Shown: in pieces, positions 26,446-34,105 of the stretch
Position numbering within the stretch: the first letter of the stretch is position 1
Layout of the letters: every line of letters starts with the position of its first letter
IMG/VR virus record: IMGVR_UViG_3300020468_000017
Location: 1-42,260 of that record
Reading direction: 5' to 3' (one strand)
Length of the DNA: 42,260 nucleotides
DNA from: a virus
The notes under the pieces: generated by a model
Database searches by the model: none
Told to the model about the DNA's origin: nothing
What the model saw: only the letters and a program-made list of their open reading frames with translations
Program-made: the position numbers and the translations under genes

Positions 26446-27094
26446 CATCTTCCTCCAAGTTTCTCAGCTTATAATCATAACTACCTTGTTCGTGTTCATC
26501 GGTAATCCATTTAGCTGAATTTTCTACGGAATAGATCTTACTGGTTACTAATCTATTAATCAAGTTTTTTGATGGGTCCACACCCATAGATGCATCAAAC
26601 ATTTTAAGCCTATTATTGGGCTGTATTGCAAAGTTTCCATCCTCTAATTGTAATACGTGGCCACATTTATGTTGATCTGGTTTTTCTGCATAACCAAAAT
26701 TTAATTCATTGAAGTCTCCTGCACACCAGTCAATTGTAAATAAATATTTACCTTTACGTTTTACTCTACGTCGTGATGTATATTGCATTGTAGCACCAGC
26801 CAACTCATAAAAAGTTGTGACACTTACATTATAACTAAAACAATCCCACATAACTAATTCATCTAATGGTAATTCTTTGACTCCAGGTTTTGTACAGAAA
26901 GCCGAGATAGGTGCTCGCCACCACAGGCCACCATCTTCCATTAAAAAATGAAACATTGGTACTCTGTTTGGTATAGAGCTAAAACCAAATACTCCTACTT
27001 CAAAATATTTGTCGTGTGAATCTTTTTGATCTCTAAGATAGTTACCCCTGACGTAACATTCTATTACTGGTATGTTTGCATTAAGATAAGCCAT
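26435..27094 (-). CDS. hypothetical protein downstream of DNA polymerase, 219 aa
   Basis: The product begins MAYLNANIPVIECYVRGNYL and contains GVFGFSSIPNRVPMFHFLMEDGGLWWRAPISAF (in two parts, about residues 34-66), TIDWCAGDFNELNFG (about 120-134) and GHVLQLEDGNFAIQPNNR. Similar proteins sit next to polA in marine phages, as I recall. Many aromatic and conserved-looking residues suggest a folded enzyme-like or regulatory domain, with no name. Its start overlaps the polymerase stop by one base. Confidence 0.7.
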   Translation of the reverse strand: MAYLNANIPVIECYVRGNYLRDQKDSHDKYFEVGVFGFSSIPNRVPMFHFLMEDGGLWWRAPISAFCTKPGVKELPLDELVMWDCFSYNVSVTTFYELAGATMQYTSRRRVKRKGKYLFTIDWCAGDFNELNFGYAEKPDQHKCGHVLQLEDGNFAIQPNNRLKMFDASMGVDPSKNLINRLVTSKIYSVENSAKWITDEHEQGSYDYKLRNLEEDDDK

Positions 27095-28980
27095 TAGTCA
27101 TTTATACTCCCCCAGTTTTTACCGTGTTCGTAGTCTACTTTGTTTGGAACCTCTAGAGTAACAGCTTGCTCCATAATCTCAACAATCTTTTTTGCCTGTG
27201 CGTCATTTTCTATTGATAAACATAGTTCGTCATGTATTTGTATGTGTGCTACAATTCCTTCCTTGTATAATTCTAACATAGATTTTTTTGTCATGTCAGC
27301 TGCACTACCTTGTATTAATTTGTTTAATGCTTTGTATGTGTAAGCTCTTTTAATCCCTGGTCCATGTTCTGCCAATGCATCTTCGTGTGACATAGCTTTG
27401 TGCATACCAAAACTATTAGGTTCCCATAGATGAAACCTGCATAGTCGTCCCAGCAATGTACGGATTTGTCCACGGTCTTGTGCTCTGTTAGATGCTTTTT
27501 CCATAAGTTGTTTAACAAAAGGTACTTTACCATGATACGTGTTAAATAATTCTGCAGCTTTGTCTTTTGATACTCCAAGTTCTGCCTGTAGTTTAGCTTT
27601 ACCCATACCATAAAATAATCCTAAGTTAATTGTTTTAGCTTGGGATCTTGGTATCTCTGCCATGTCTGCTACAGTCTGGTGAAAGTCTGAGTTAGCATCA
27701 TTTTGATATGCGTCTACTACATCATAAACAGAGGGTAATTTGTATAAAGCAGCATAATGCACTACCAGCCTAGGTTCTTGCTGAGAATAGTCAAAACAAC
27801 CCCATCTATGGCCTTCCTCGGGTATAAATAACGACCTTATCTTAGGTCCAAGGTCTTTGTTACGTGCTGGAATCTGTTGTAGATTTGGATTCTGGTAGGA
27901 GAACCTACCAGTAACCGTGCCACCCCCAGCATTTCTTAATTGGTTTATTTCTGCATGTATTCTACCTTTGTGTTCGTATCGTAGAATAGAATCTATAAAA
28001 GTTGTATGTGCTTTGTTAACTTCTCTTGCCTTTGCAATCATGTTAACAACAGGATGTTTGTGTTCTTGTAAAAAGTTTTTTGTAAAACTTGGTGCTTGTG
28101 TTTTTTCTGTGCGTTCAAAAGGTATTTTTAAATTTTCAAATACATCTGCGATACTACTAGCTGCCCAGATCTGTGGTCTTACATTAGTTTCTTTTTCAAT
28201 AGCATTTAATAATTCATTCTCTTCATTAATTAAATTTTTCTTTAATGTGTGTGCTGCTTCTACATCTACTCTTACACCTTTGAATCTCATGTCAACCAGG
28301 CATGGAAATAAATCTGTTTCTAATTCCATAATTGATTGTAGGTCCTGTGCAATAATTTCTTTCTTCATTTCTTGCCATAAACCAAATGTAGCTTCTGCAT
28401 CTCGTTCAGCATAAGTCCCGACATTAAGTGACGGAAGTTTATACATTTCAGATTTAGGGTCTATTCCCCATTCAGCTGCTGCTTCTGCAAGTGCAGCTTC
28501 ATTCTTACCAAAACCTAAATACTTCCAGGACAAACTATTAAGATCATATCTAAATCTATTCTCATCAGTCACAGCTGCGGCTATCATTGTATCAACAATC
28601 ATACCATTTATGGTTAGGCCCATAGCTTTAATCCAACATACGTCGTACATTGCATTGTGAAATATTTTTGTAGAATCTGTTTTAAGAATATCTTGAAACC
28701 ATTCTAAAACTTTTTTACGATCCATGTTGCCACCACCTTCGTGTGCAATAGGAAAGTATCCTTTGTAATGTGATGTTGCTACAGCTATTCCTATAACTTC
28801 TCCATTACCTATAATAGATCCAGATCCTTTTTTAATTAAGTCCGGGTCTTTTGTTTCTAAATCAATTGCAATTTCATCAACCTGTCTAAGGTCTGGAAAT
28901 TCTGTGGGTATTACCCATTCTGTCTGTGCGCTAAATGTAGGTATCTTCATAACATTAAATAACAAAGAATTAATAAACAT
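27094..28980 (-). CDS. polA: family A DNA polymerase with 3'-5' exonuclease
   Basis: The N-terminal exonuclease has AIDLETKDP (38-46), FHNAMYDVCW (107-116) and YAERDAEATFG (190-200), the Exo I-III motifs. The polymerase part has motif A CFDYSQQEPR (395-404), motif B RSQAKTINLGLFYGMG (445-460) and motif C HIQIHDELCLSI (579-590). Length (628 aa) fits phage PolA without a 5' nuclease. The residue equivalent to E. coli F762 is Leu453, not Phe or Tyr. Residue 11 (28950) is an alternative start; neither has a strong ribosome-binding site. It replicates the phage genome. Confidence 0.95.
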   Translation of the reverse strand: MFINSLLFNVMKIPTFSAQTEWVIPTEFPDLRQVDEIAIDLETKDPDLIKKGSGSIIGNGEVIGIAVATSHYKGYFPIAHEGGGNMDRKKVLEWFQDILKTDSTKIFHNAMYDVCWIKAMGLTINGMIVDTMIAAAVTDENRFRYDLNSLSWKYLGFGKNEAALAEAAAEWGIDPKSEMYKLPSLNVGTYAERDAEATFGLWQEMKKEIIAQDLQSIMELETDLFPCLVDMRFKGVRVDVEAAHTLKKNLINEENELLNAIEKETNVRPQIWAASSIADVFENLKIPFERTEKTQAPSFTKNFLQEHKHPVVNMIAKAREVNKAHTTFIDSILRYEHKGRIHAEINQLRNAGGGTVTGRFSYQNPNLQQIPARNKDLGPKIRSLFIPEEGHRWGCFDYSQQEPRLVVHYAALYKLPSVYDVVDAYQNDANSDFHQTVADMAEIPRSQAKTINLGLFYGMGKAKLQAELGVSKDKAAELFNTYHGKVPFVKQLMEKASNRAQDRGQIRTLLGRLCRFHLWEPNSFGMHKAMSHEDALAEHGPGIKRAYTYKALNKLIQGSAADMTKKSMLELYKEGIVAHIQIHDELCLSIENDAQAKKIVEIMEQAVTLEVPNKVDYEHGKNWGSIND

Positions 28981-29010
28981 GTAAACAACCCCATGTAATG
29001 AGGTATATGA

Positions 29011-29229
29011 TTATTTGGTTCCATAGTCCCTTTCGATTATCATTTCTATAAAATGTATTGCTTTTTCCAAGTCTTGTTTCTTTCCTTTATCGCGATGTCT
29101 TATTATATATTTTATAGCACAACCTTCTGGATATAACAACTCATTCTCAACTACAAATTTGCTTGGTTGAATTTTGTATTTTTGATAATGGGTCCCGCCG
29201 TGCTGCTTATTCCAAACTTTCGATGTCAT
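29011..29229 (-). CDS. DUF3310 (T7 gp1.7-like) protein, 72 aa
   Basis: Starting at 29229 the protein reads MTSKVWNKQHGGTHYQKYKI, then QPSKFVVENELL, AIKYIIRHRDKGKKQDLEKA and IHFIEMIIERDYG. These are the hallmark stretches of DUF3310. T7 gp1.7, a member, has nucleotide kinase activity, so a dNTP-supply role beside the DNA polymerase is reasonable. The frame could start five codons earlier. The gene overlaps the helicase end by about 23 bases. Confidence 0.8.
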   Translation of the reverse strand: MTSKVWNKQHGGTHYQKYKIQPSKFVVENELLYPEGCAIKYIIRHRDKGKKQDLEKAIHFIEMIIERDYGTK

Positions 29230-30694
29230 AACCTTTGTCCTCATGTTTAGCTGTTAGTATATATAAATTTTGTTTTGTACGTGTTACACCCACATACCAA
29301 ACTCTTTGTTCTTCGTCGTATTTATCTTCGCTTCTTTCTACTGCGTCTCTTATTTTTTTTGTATTGTCTAAAATTAATAAAACATTTGTAGCTTCCCCAC
29401 CTTTTGCTGCATGTATTGTAGATAATTTTACTCTTGCAGGTTTAGATAACTCTTCTTTAAGTCTTAACATTTCTCTTATGTATAAACTTTCTTCTGGATC
29501 TGTTTTAAAAACTTCATACCACTCTTGTGTTTTTGCATAACCAAACTCATATAGGTCGTACATTCTTTCTTCTTTTAGTTCTATATCTTCTTCTAAAAAT
29601 TCTAAAAGGTCTTTGCATTCTGATAGAGATAGTTTATCTCCATTAGTCCATCTCGTATAATTTTTAATAGCTGTATACAATCTTGTCTTATAGCTCTTTC
29701 TACCTTTTATTTCAAAGTAAATAGCCATATCTTTTAATGTAGATTTTAATTTAATTAGTTTATCATTTGTTCTTGCAAGTATTAACCAATCACCATTATA
29801 CAGCGGCGCATCTTCAATAGACATTATATGGTTCGTGGTCCCTGATTCCGGACGCGGTGCCCATTGTTTTTTAATTCTTCTGTCATCTGGTATTCTACTT
29901 AAAATTTGATCAGCCACATGTTGTACTTGTCGTGGTACCCTGTAAGATTGTGGCAAGATTATGTCTTTAGCTGGCTCGTTTTGAAATCTTTTAACATCTG
30001 CACCAGCCCAGCCATAAATAGCTTGATCATCATCACCTGCTAGTATAACATATTTAGAGTTTTTCTTAAGTATATCGTACATTTTCCATTGTATTGGCGA
30101 TAAATCCTGTGCTTCGTCGACAAATATTACATCATATTTCGGACACAATTCTGCCACATTAAATTTTTCAATCATGTCTGTAAAATCTACCAGGCCATAT
30201 GCCTGTTTATAATTATCTACTTCATCTTTTAAAATTTGTAGCTGATGCTTGTCTATGTCCTCTGAATACATGTCTGTATTATATTCTTCCTCAATAGATA
30301 CGTTCTTAATCCTTGCTGCATTAATAATGTTAAAGTATTCACTATTAGAATCTACAAACCCAGTCTTCTCTTCTCCATTAGAATAAACTGTAACCTCTAT
30401 ACCTAATTTTCTACCTATGTCTTCGTAGTGTTCGTCTTGCATTACTTGCGCTTTCTTTATACCTAGTTGATTAAAAGCTAGTGAGTGTAGTGTTCTAAAA
30501 TGTTTTAGATTTTTCTTTTGTAGTTTTGGATATGCATCTAACATTCTGTCTACTGCCTCGTTAGCAGCTTTAGTTGTAAATGCAAAGTATCCTATTCTAT
30601 CAATAGGTGTACCAAGTTTAACAAATGTTTTTACATACTTAATAAGTCTGGTTGTCTTACCTGTACCAGGAGGACCCAATATTTTTCTAATCAC
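29207..30694 (-). CDS. SF1 (UvrD/Rep-type) DNA helicase, 495 aa
   Basis: Motifs are complete: I GPPGTGKT (7-14), Ia FAFTTKAA (38-45), II FVDEAQD (191-197), III LAGDDDQAIYGWAGAD (218-233), IV LPQSYRVPRQV (about 248), V STIHAAKGGEATNV (about 430) and VI WYVGVTRTKQNLY (about 472). This is a UvrD-like superfamily 1 helicase, somewhat short, similar to Dda-like phage enzymes. It would unwind duplex DNA ahead of PolA or in recombination. No DnaB-type ring helicase is seen in the window, so this may be a main replicative unwinder. The stop and start overlaps link it to primase and DUF3310 genes. Confidence 0.9.
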   Translation of the reverse strand: MIRKILGPPGTGKTTRLIKYVKTFVKLGTPIDRIGYFAFTTKAANEAVDRMLDAYPKLQKKNLKHFRTLHSLAFNQLGIKKAQVMQDEHYEDIGRKLGIEVTVYSNGEEKTGFVDSNSEYFNIINAARIKNVSIEEEYNTDMYSEDIDKHQLQILKDEVDNYKQAYGLVDFTDMIEKFNVAELCPKYDVIFVDEAQDLSPIQWKMYDILKKNSKYVILAGDDDQAIYGWAGADVKRFQNEPAKDIILPQSYRVPRQVQHVADQILSRIPDDRRIKKQWAPRPESGTTNHIMSIEDAPLYNGDWLILARTNDKLIKLKSTLKDMAIYFEIKGRKSYKTRLYTAIKNYTRWTNGDKLSLSECKDLLEFLEEDIELKEERMYDLYEFGYAKTQEWYEVFKTDPEESLYIREMLRLKEELSKPARVKLSTIHAAKGGEATNVLLILDNTKKIRDAVERSEDKYDEEQRVWYVGVTRTKQNLYILTAKHEDKGYDIESLE

Positions 30695-32316
30695 ATTATC
30701 TCCGTGTTGTGTTTTATTTTAGTATGGTTTATTTCTATGTCTTCAAACTCTTCTATACTTATCATTACAATATTTTTTGTAGGTGTATTGTATTTACCTT
30801 TTTCTTTTGTTGGATATCGTTTCTGTTCTAAAAATTGTATGTCACATTTTTTGTAATTAGTTTTCATCATTACACCCGTTTTATCTTCGCCGTGTTTCCA
30901 ATTCTTAGATCTTAGTTTGTCGTAGAATTTGTCAAACTTAAAGTATGCATAACCATCTTCTATTAACACGGTTCCAGATTTAAATGCTGCATCGTTCATA
31001 GCTTTAGGTCCATTTATTTTTGCATGTAATACGTCGTGTAGTTTTTCTTTTGGTGATGTACCTACAGGAGGGTTAATTACTTTTTGTGTTTGAAACAATG
31101 CTTCTAATACTGTTTGATCTTCTGGTGCTTTTATAATTGGTGGTGGAAATCCTGCAGCTTTAGCTATCGAGTTTCTACGTTTACGTTGATCTGTTACATG
31201 TTCAATTGTTTTGCAATGCACAGTAGCTTTACCAATACCGTCTGGTTTAGTTACATCAAATTCATACTCTGGGTCTGGTTCTATGTCTATCTTTCTTAAG
31301 TTTGTTAACACAGGATATTGTCCTTTTGATCCTGCTAGTATACCAAACTTCTTTTTTACACAGATACCTTTCTTACAAAAATCACTGAGCGGACTTTGAT
31401 TACAAGTGTAACCTTTTTCTGATCTGTTCCATGATCTTGTTTTTTGTTTTAATTTATTGTCATCCCATGCGTTTGCATGTTCTCTTGCAAAATATTTTAC
31501 TGGTGCATTCTTTACTTTCTGTTCCCATGTATCTGGATACTTCATCTTAACAAACACATGATAGTTATACATAAACCTATCTTTGCCATCAAAACCTGAT
31601 TGATTAGATATTTTAGATATCAAAGCAAGACAAGGTGGTCCTTCTAAAAAATCTTCATCTACACCTTCCATAGATTGTTTTTCCATTTCTTCTGTCAAAG
31701 ATTTTAGATCATCTGTCGTAGTTATATTTGCATCTACAACTTTTATAAATTGTTCTAATGTAAAAAATGTACCATCAATGTTAATAGCTCTACGCTGTCC
31801 ACCATAGTATGGCAGGTTTATAAACTGCCCTGGTTTTATAATTCCTGTTTCCGGATCTTTAGTTAGTTGTGTCTGCTTTGGAAATATTTCTGTGTCTGGT
31901 TTAAGATTAAACAAAGGTAATAGATTGCTTAAGAATGATACAATAATTGTTGATTGCACAAACTCATTCATAAATAAATATAAGTGTAGTCCGCCACTTT
32001 TAGATTCGATAGGTATAAGTGGTAGTTTGTATTGTTGAATTGTTTCTAAATAAAATTTTTTATCAAAGTTTTCATATTTTTTAGGATCTATATCTATTAC
32101 TCCAAACCTAGCATCACCGCTTTCATTAGTTGGTTGTATACCAACAGATACTTTACCTTCTAAATGTTCTTGATAAATTGTGTCTGTAAATTCTTCGTAG
32201 TTCCATCTGTAATTAGGTTTTTGCTTTCCGCTTTCTGGGTCGACAATTGCGTTAGTCCAATCTGCGATTCCATACGCATGTCTATAGCCATTAAATATTT
32301 TTATATACTCTTGCAT
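30691..32316 (-). CDS. archaeo-eukaryotic-type (AEP) primase, 541 aa
   Basis: Starting at 32316 (MQEYIKIFNGYRHAYG) with AGGA upstream, the protein carries ARFGVIDIDPKKY (about 69-81) with the paired acidic residues of motif I. SKSGGLHLYLF (about 105-115), the SxH motif, follows, with further acid near 140. This order is that of AEP/TOTE-type primases rather than bacterial DnaG. Later, YTCNQSPLSDFC and CVKKKFG form a Cys cluster (about 310-330), possibly a metal site. Encoded directly next to the helicase, it makes primers for PolA. Confidence 0.8.
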   Translation of the reverse strand: MQEYIKIFNGYRHAYGIADWTNAIVDPESGKQKPNYRWNYEEFTDTIYQEHLEGKVSVGIQPTNESGDARFGVIDIDPKKYENFDKKFYLETIQQYKLPLIPIESKSGGLHLYLFMNEFVQSTIIVSFLSNLLPLFNLKPDTEIFPKQTQLTKDPETGIIKPGQFINLPYYGGQRRAINIDGTFFTLEQFIKVVDANITTTDDLKSLTEEMEKQSMEGVDEDFLEGPPCLALISKISNQSGFDGKDRFMYNYHVFVKMKYPDTWEQKVKNAPVKYFAREHANAWDDNKLKQKTRSWNRSEKGYTCNQSPLSDFCKKGICVKKKFGILAGSKGQYPVLTNLRKIDIEPDPEYEFDVTKPDGIGKATVHCKTIEHVTDQRKRRNSIAKAAGFPPPIIKAPEDQTVLEALFQTQKVINPPVGTSPKEKLHDVLHAKINGPKAMNDAAFKSGTVLIEDGYAYFKFDKFYDKLRSKNWKHGEDKTGVMMKTNYKKCDIQFLEQKRYPTKEKGKYNTPTKNIVMISIEEFEDIEINHTKIKHNTEIM

Positions 32317-32332
32317 AGTTATCCTGTCTACA

Positions 32333-32360
32333 TGGGCCACTTAGTCTCCCTTGTGGCCCA
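32333..32360. promoter_or_regulatory. hairpin upstream of primase start
   Basis: TGGGCCAC (32333-32340) and GTGGCCCA (32353-32360) form a perfect 8-bp stem with a 12-base loop. It lies between the 253-aa gene and the primase ribosome-binding site, starting about 16 bases before the ATG at 32316. It could dampen read-through or tune primase translation. Confidence 0.55.
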
Positions 32361-32384
32361 CGCTGTGCACATACCCCGAAGGGA

Positions 32385-33146
32385 TTATATAATGCTGCTA
32401 CTTTCCGCTGGTTTCTGTTCACCATGCTTAGCTTTCACTGCACCTTTAGAGATGCTTTCAGAAAACGATTTAGCTTGTTGATAGATACTCGCGTCAGTAA
32501 TAGGACCAACTTTACTTACTTCCCAACCAAACCACGTGCCTTTATCATTAGACATTTGGGTAGTCTTTAGTTTGTAAATGTGGCTAAAAGATGCCGGTGT
32601 ATATAAACCGTTTTTACCTTTTAGTTTTATGCCCGACATCATTGAATTCCATTTTCTACTAATTTTTAATTGAGTAGATTTCATAGAGATCAATGCAGTC
32701 GATGGACTGTCTCCTGTTATGATTACAAAATGTGATGCAGTCTTTTCAATGTAATTACCATTAGGTAATCTATCTTTGTAACTTGCATCTGCTTTTGTTT
32801 TAGACATGATATCAGATGAAGAATCATAGATTGCAACTGGTGCACCTGGTCCTTCTCCTCTATCTTTCCATTCGATGTATTCGAGTTTGTAAAAACATGG
32901 AATTACATCTATGCCTTTTACTCCGTCGTATAAATCTCCAGTTACCGAATTGAAAATCATTCCGGGTTCTGCACCTTCAACATACTTACCATCACGTTTG
33001 TTAACTTCTGGTGAAAGTTGTCCTAGGATTTTAAGAAAAGGAAGGGCTAGATCTTCTTGACCTATTTTTCCCAAACCTTTTGCTGCATCTTCTTCAAAAA
33101 TATTTGAAGGAAGTCCTGCAGTCTTTTTCTCTGCTACTTGGTTCAT
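32385..33146 (-). CDS. possible ssDNA-binding-type replication protein, 253 aa
   Basis: The product, MNQVAEKKTAGLPSNIFEED, has a central beta-rich region (FLKILGQLSPEVN, PGMIFNSVTGDLYDG, VIPCFYKLEYIEWKD) and a Lys/Ser-rich end. I recall such proteins beside primase and helicase genes of marine phages, sometimes called ssDNA-binding. No OB-fold motif can be claimed by eye. The position in the replication operon supports a DNA-handling role; it may also be a recombination annealing factor. The start has a typical AGGAG site. Confidence 0.6.
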   Translation of the reverse strand: MNQVAEKKTAGLPSNIFEEDAAKGLGKIGQEDLALPFLKILGQLSPEVNKRDGKYVEGAEPGMIFNSVTGDLYDGVKGIDVIPCFYKLEYIEWKDRGEGPGAPVAIYDSSSDIMSKTKADASYKDRLPNGNYIEKTASHFVIITGDSPSTALISMKSTQLKISRKWNSMMSGIKLKGKNGLYTPASFSHIYKLKTTQMSNDKGTWFGWEVSKVGPITDASIYQQAKSFSESISKGAVKAKHGEQKPAESSSII

Positions 33147-33148
33147 GG

Positions 33149-33700
33149 TTATTTACTCCTTGTTATTTTTGTTCTGTTGCTCGTGAACAAATTAAATAAG
33201 TCAGAGGGCATATCAAGTCCAGCCTCAACACGCTCTCTAACTAATGCTTTAAGTGTCATTGGTTCAACCTTTAATTTCTGGATAGGTTCATACCCTTGAC
33301 CTTGCGCAAGGACAGCATATTGCTGTGCCTTGTTATCTTCGGAACGTCCAAAAGCAACAGTTACCTCATTTTTGATAAGGTCACCTAGTCCGTTCTCACG
33401 AAGCCATTTATATGCTTCTTCCTTTTTATCTGCAGGTATAGAAGCACCATAGACAGGTTTAACTTCTACTGAAGTCCCGTCTGCTAATTTTAATGTAGAG
33501 ATGTTCATTTCTTGCATCATTGTAGGTATCACCTCTGATGATACTAATTCTACTTTTCTTTTCATCTCTTTATATTCTTGTTCTTTAACTAAAAGTTCTG
33601 CTTCTAGTTCTTGTAGTTTAACGACTTGATCAGATAATTTATTAGCATCATTTGCGCTATCTAAATCTTCTCTTTGGTCTTTTTCAAAATCAATCGACAT
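33149..33700 (-). CDS. hypothetical replication-module protein, 183 aa
   Basis: The ATG at 33700 (MSIDFEKDQREDL) follows AAAGGAG. A coiled coil at about 25-60 (LQELEAELLVKEQEYKEMKR) is followed by IPTMMQEMNISTLKLADG, ASIPADKKEEAYKWLREN and NEVTVAFGRSEDN, a compact domain. The C-terminus is basic. Similar proteins are common in phage replication modules; function unknown. It is two bases upstream of the 253-aa gene, so the two are likely co-translated. Confidence 0.6.
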   Translation of the reverse strand: MSIDFEKDQREDLDSANDANKLSDQVVKLQELEAELLVKEQEYKEMKRKVELVSSEVIPTMMQEMNISTLKLADGTSVEVKPVYGASIPADKKEEAYKWLRENGLGDLIKNEVTVAFGRSEDNKAQQYAVLAQGQGYEPIQKLKVEPMTLKALVRERVEAGLDMPSDLFNLFTSNRTKITRSK

Positions 33701-34052
33701 TGATTTCTCCTTTCTCATGTAAGTTTATTTTTAAAGGATAATACATTTTTTCTTGTCTATCCCATTTAAGTAAATTAAATTTACCATTTGTTATTTCAGA
33801 AACAATAGAGCACGCAATACCAATAATAGCTGGATCACCTGTTAATAATAAATAATCTTCTGAAGTATAGTTTCTTAAAAGTTTTCTTAATTTAAAAACT
33901 AATGGTCCAGGAGAAAAAATTATTTGAGAAAATTCTGGTAATAAAAAATGAAAATCACCATACTCTCTTGCACTCATAATATTTATTTTAGGAGCACCTG
34001 CTTTAGTTCCAGGTAATTCTTGGATTACGTAAACTTTTTTTCTTTCTGACAT
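33690..34052 (-). CDS. hypothetical protein, 120 aa, first gene of leftward replication operon
   Basis: The ATG at 34052 is 8 bases after a -10 box, so the mRNA may be leaderless; an upstream ATG lies inside the promoter and is rejected. The product begins MSERKKVYVIQELPGTKAG and includes REYGDFHFLLPEFSQIIFSP and YLLLTGDPAIIGIACSIVSE, a pattern seen in small proteins of marine phages. It is soluble with a Rossmann-like look, but not identified. As first gene it may be made early. Confidence 0.65.
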   Translation of the reverse strand: MSERKKVYVIQELPGTKAGAPKINIMSAREYGDFHFLLPEFSQIIFSPGPLVFKLRKLLRNYTSEDYLLLTGDPAIIGIACSIVSEITNGKFNLLKWDRQEKMYYPLKINLHEKGEINVD

Positions 34053-34080
34053 TGACAAACAATATAGGAAGTTATATATA
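34052..34080 (+). promoter_or_regulatory. sigma70 promoter for SNF2-type helicase
   Basis: TTGACA (34052-34057), a 17-base spacer and TATATA (34075-34080) give a near-consensus promoter. The start site should be near 34087, which places the ATG at 34082 inside the promoter and makes the ATG at 34106 the better start. Confidence 0.75.
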
Positions 34081-34088
34081 GATGTCAA
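34061..34088 (-). promoter_or_regulatory. sigma70 promoter for leftward replication operon
   Basis: On the minus strand TTGACA (34088-34083), a 16-base spacer and TATATT (34066-34061) face the rightward promoter and share most of its bases. Transcription would start at or one to two bases before the ATG at 34052. Confidence 0.65.
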
Positions 34089-34105
34089 CTAGAAAGAAGA
34101 AGATT

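Noticed and set aside
34082-34105. Upstream ATG of the SNF2 gene
   Set aside because: It starts one base after the -10 box of a near-consensus promoter and would lie upstream of the expected transcript start.
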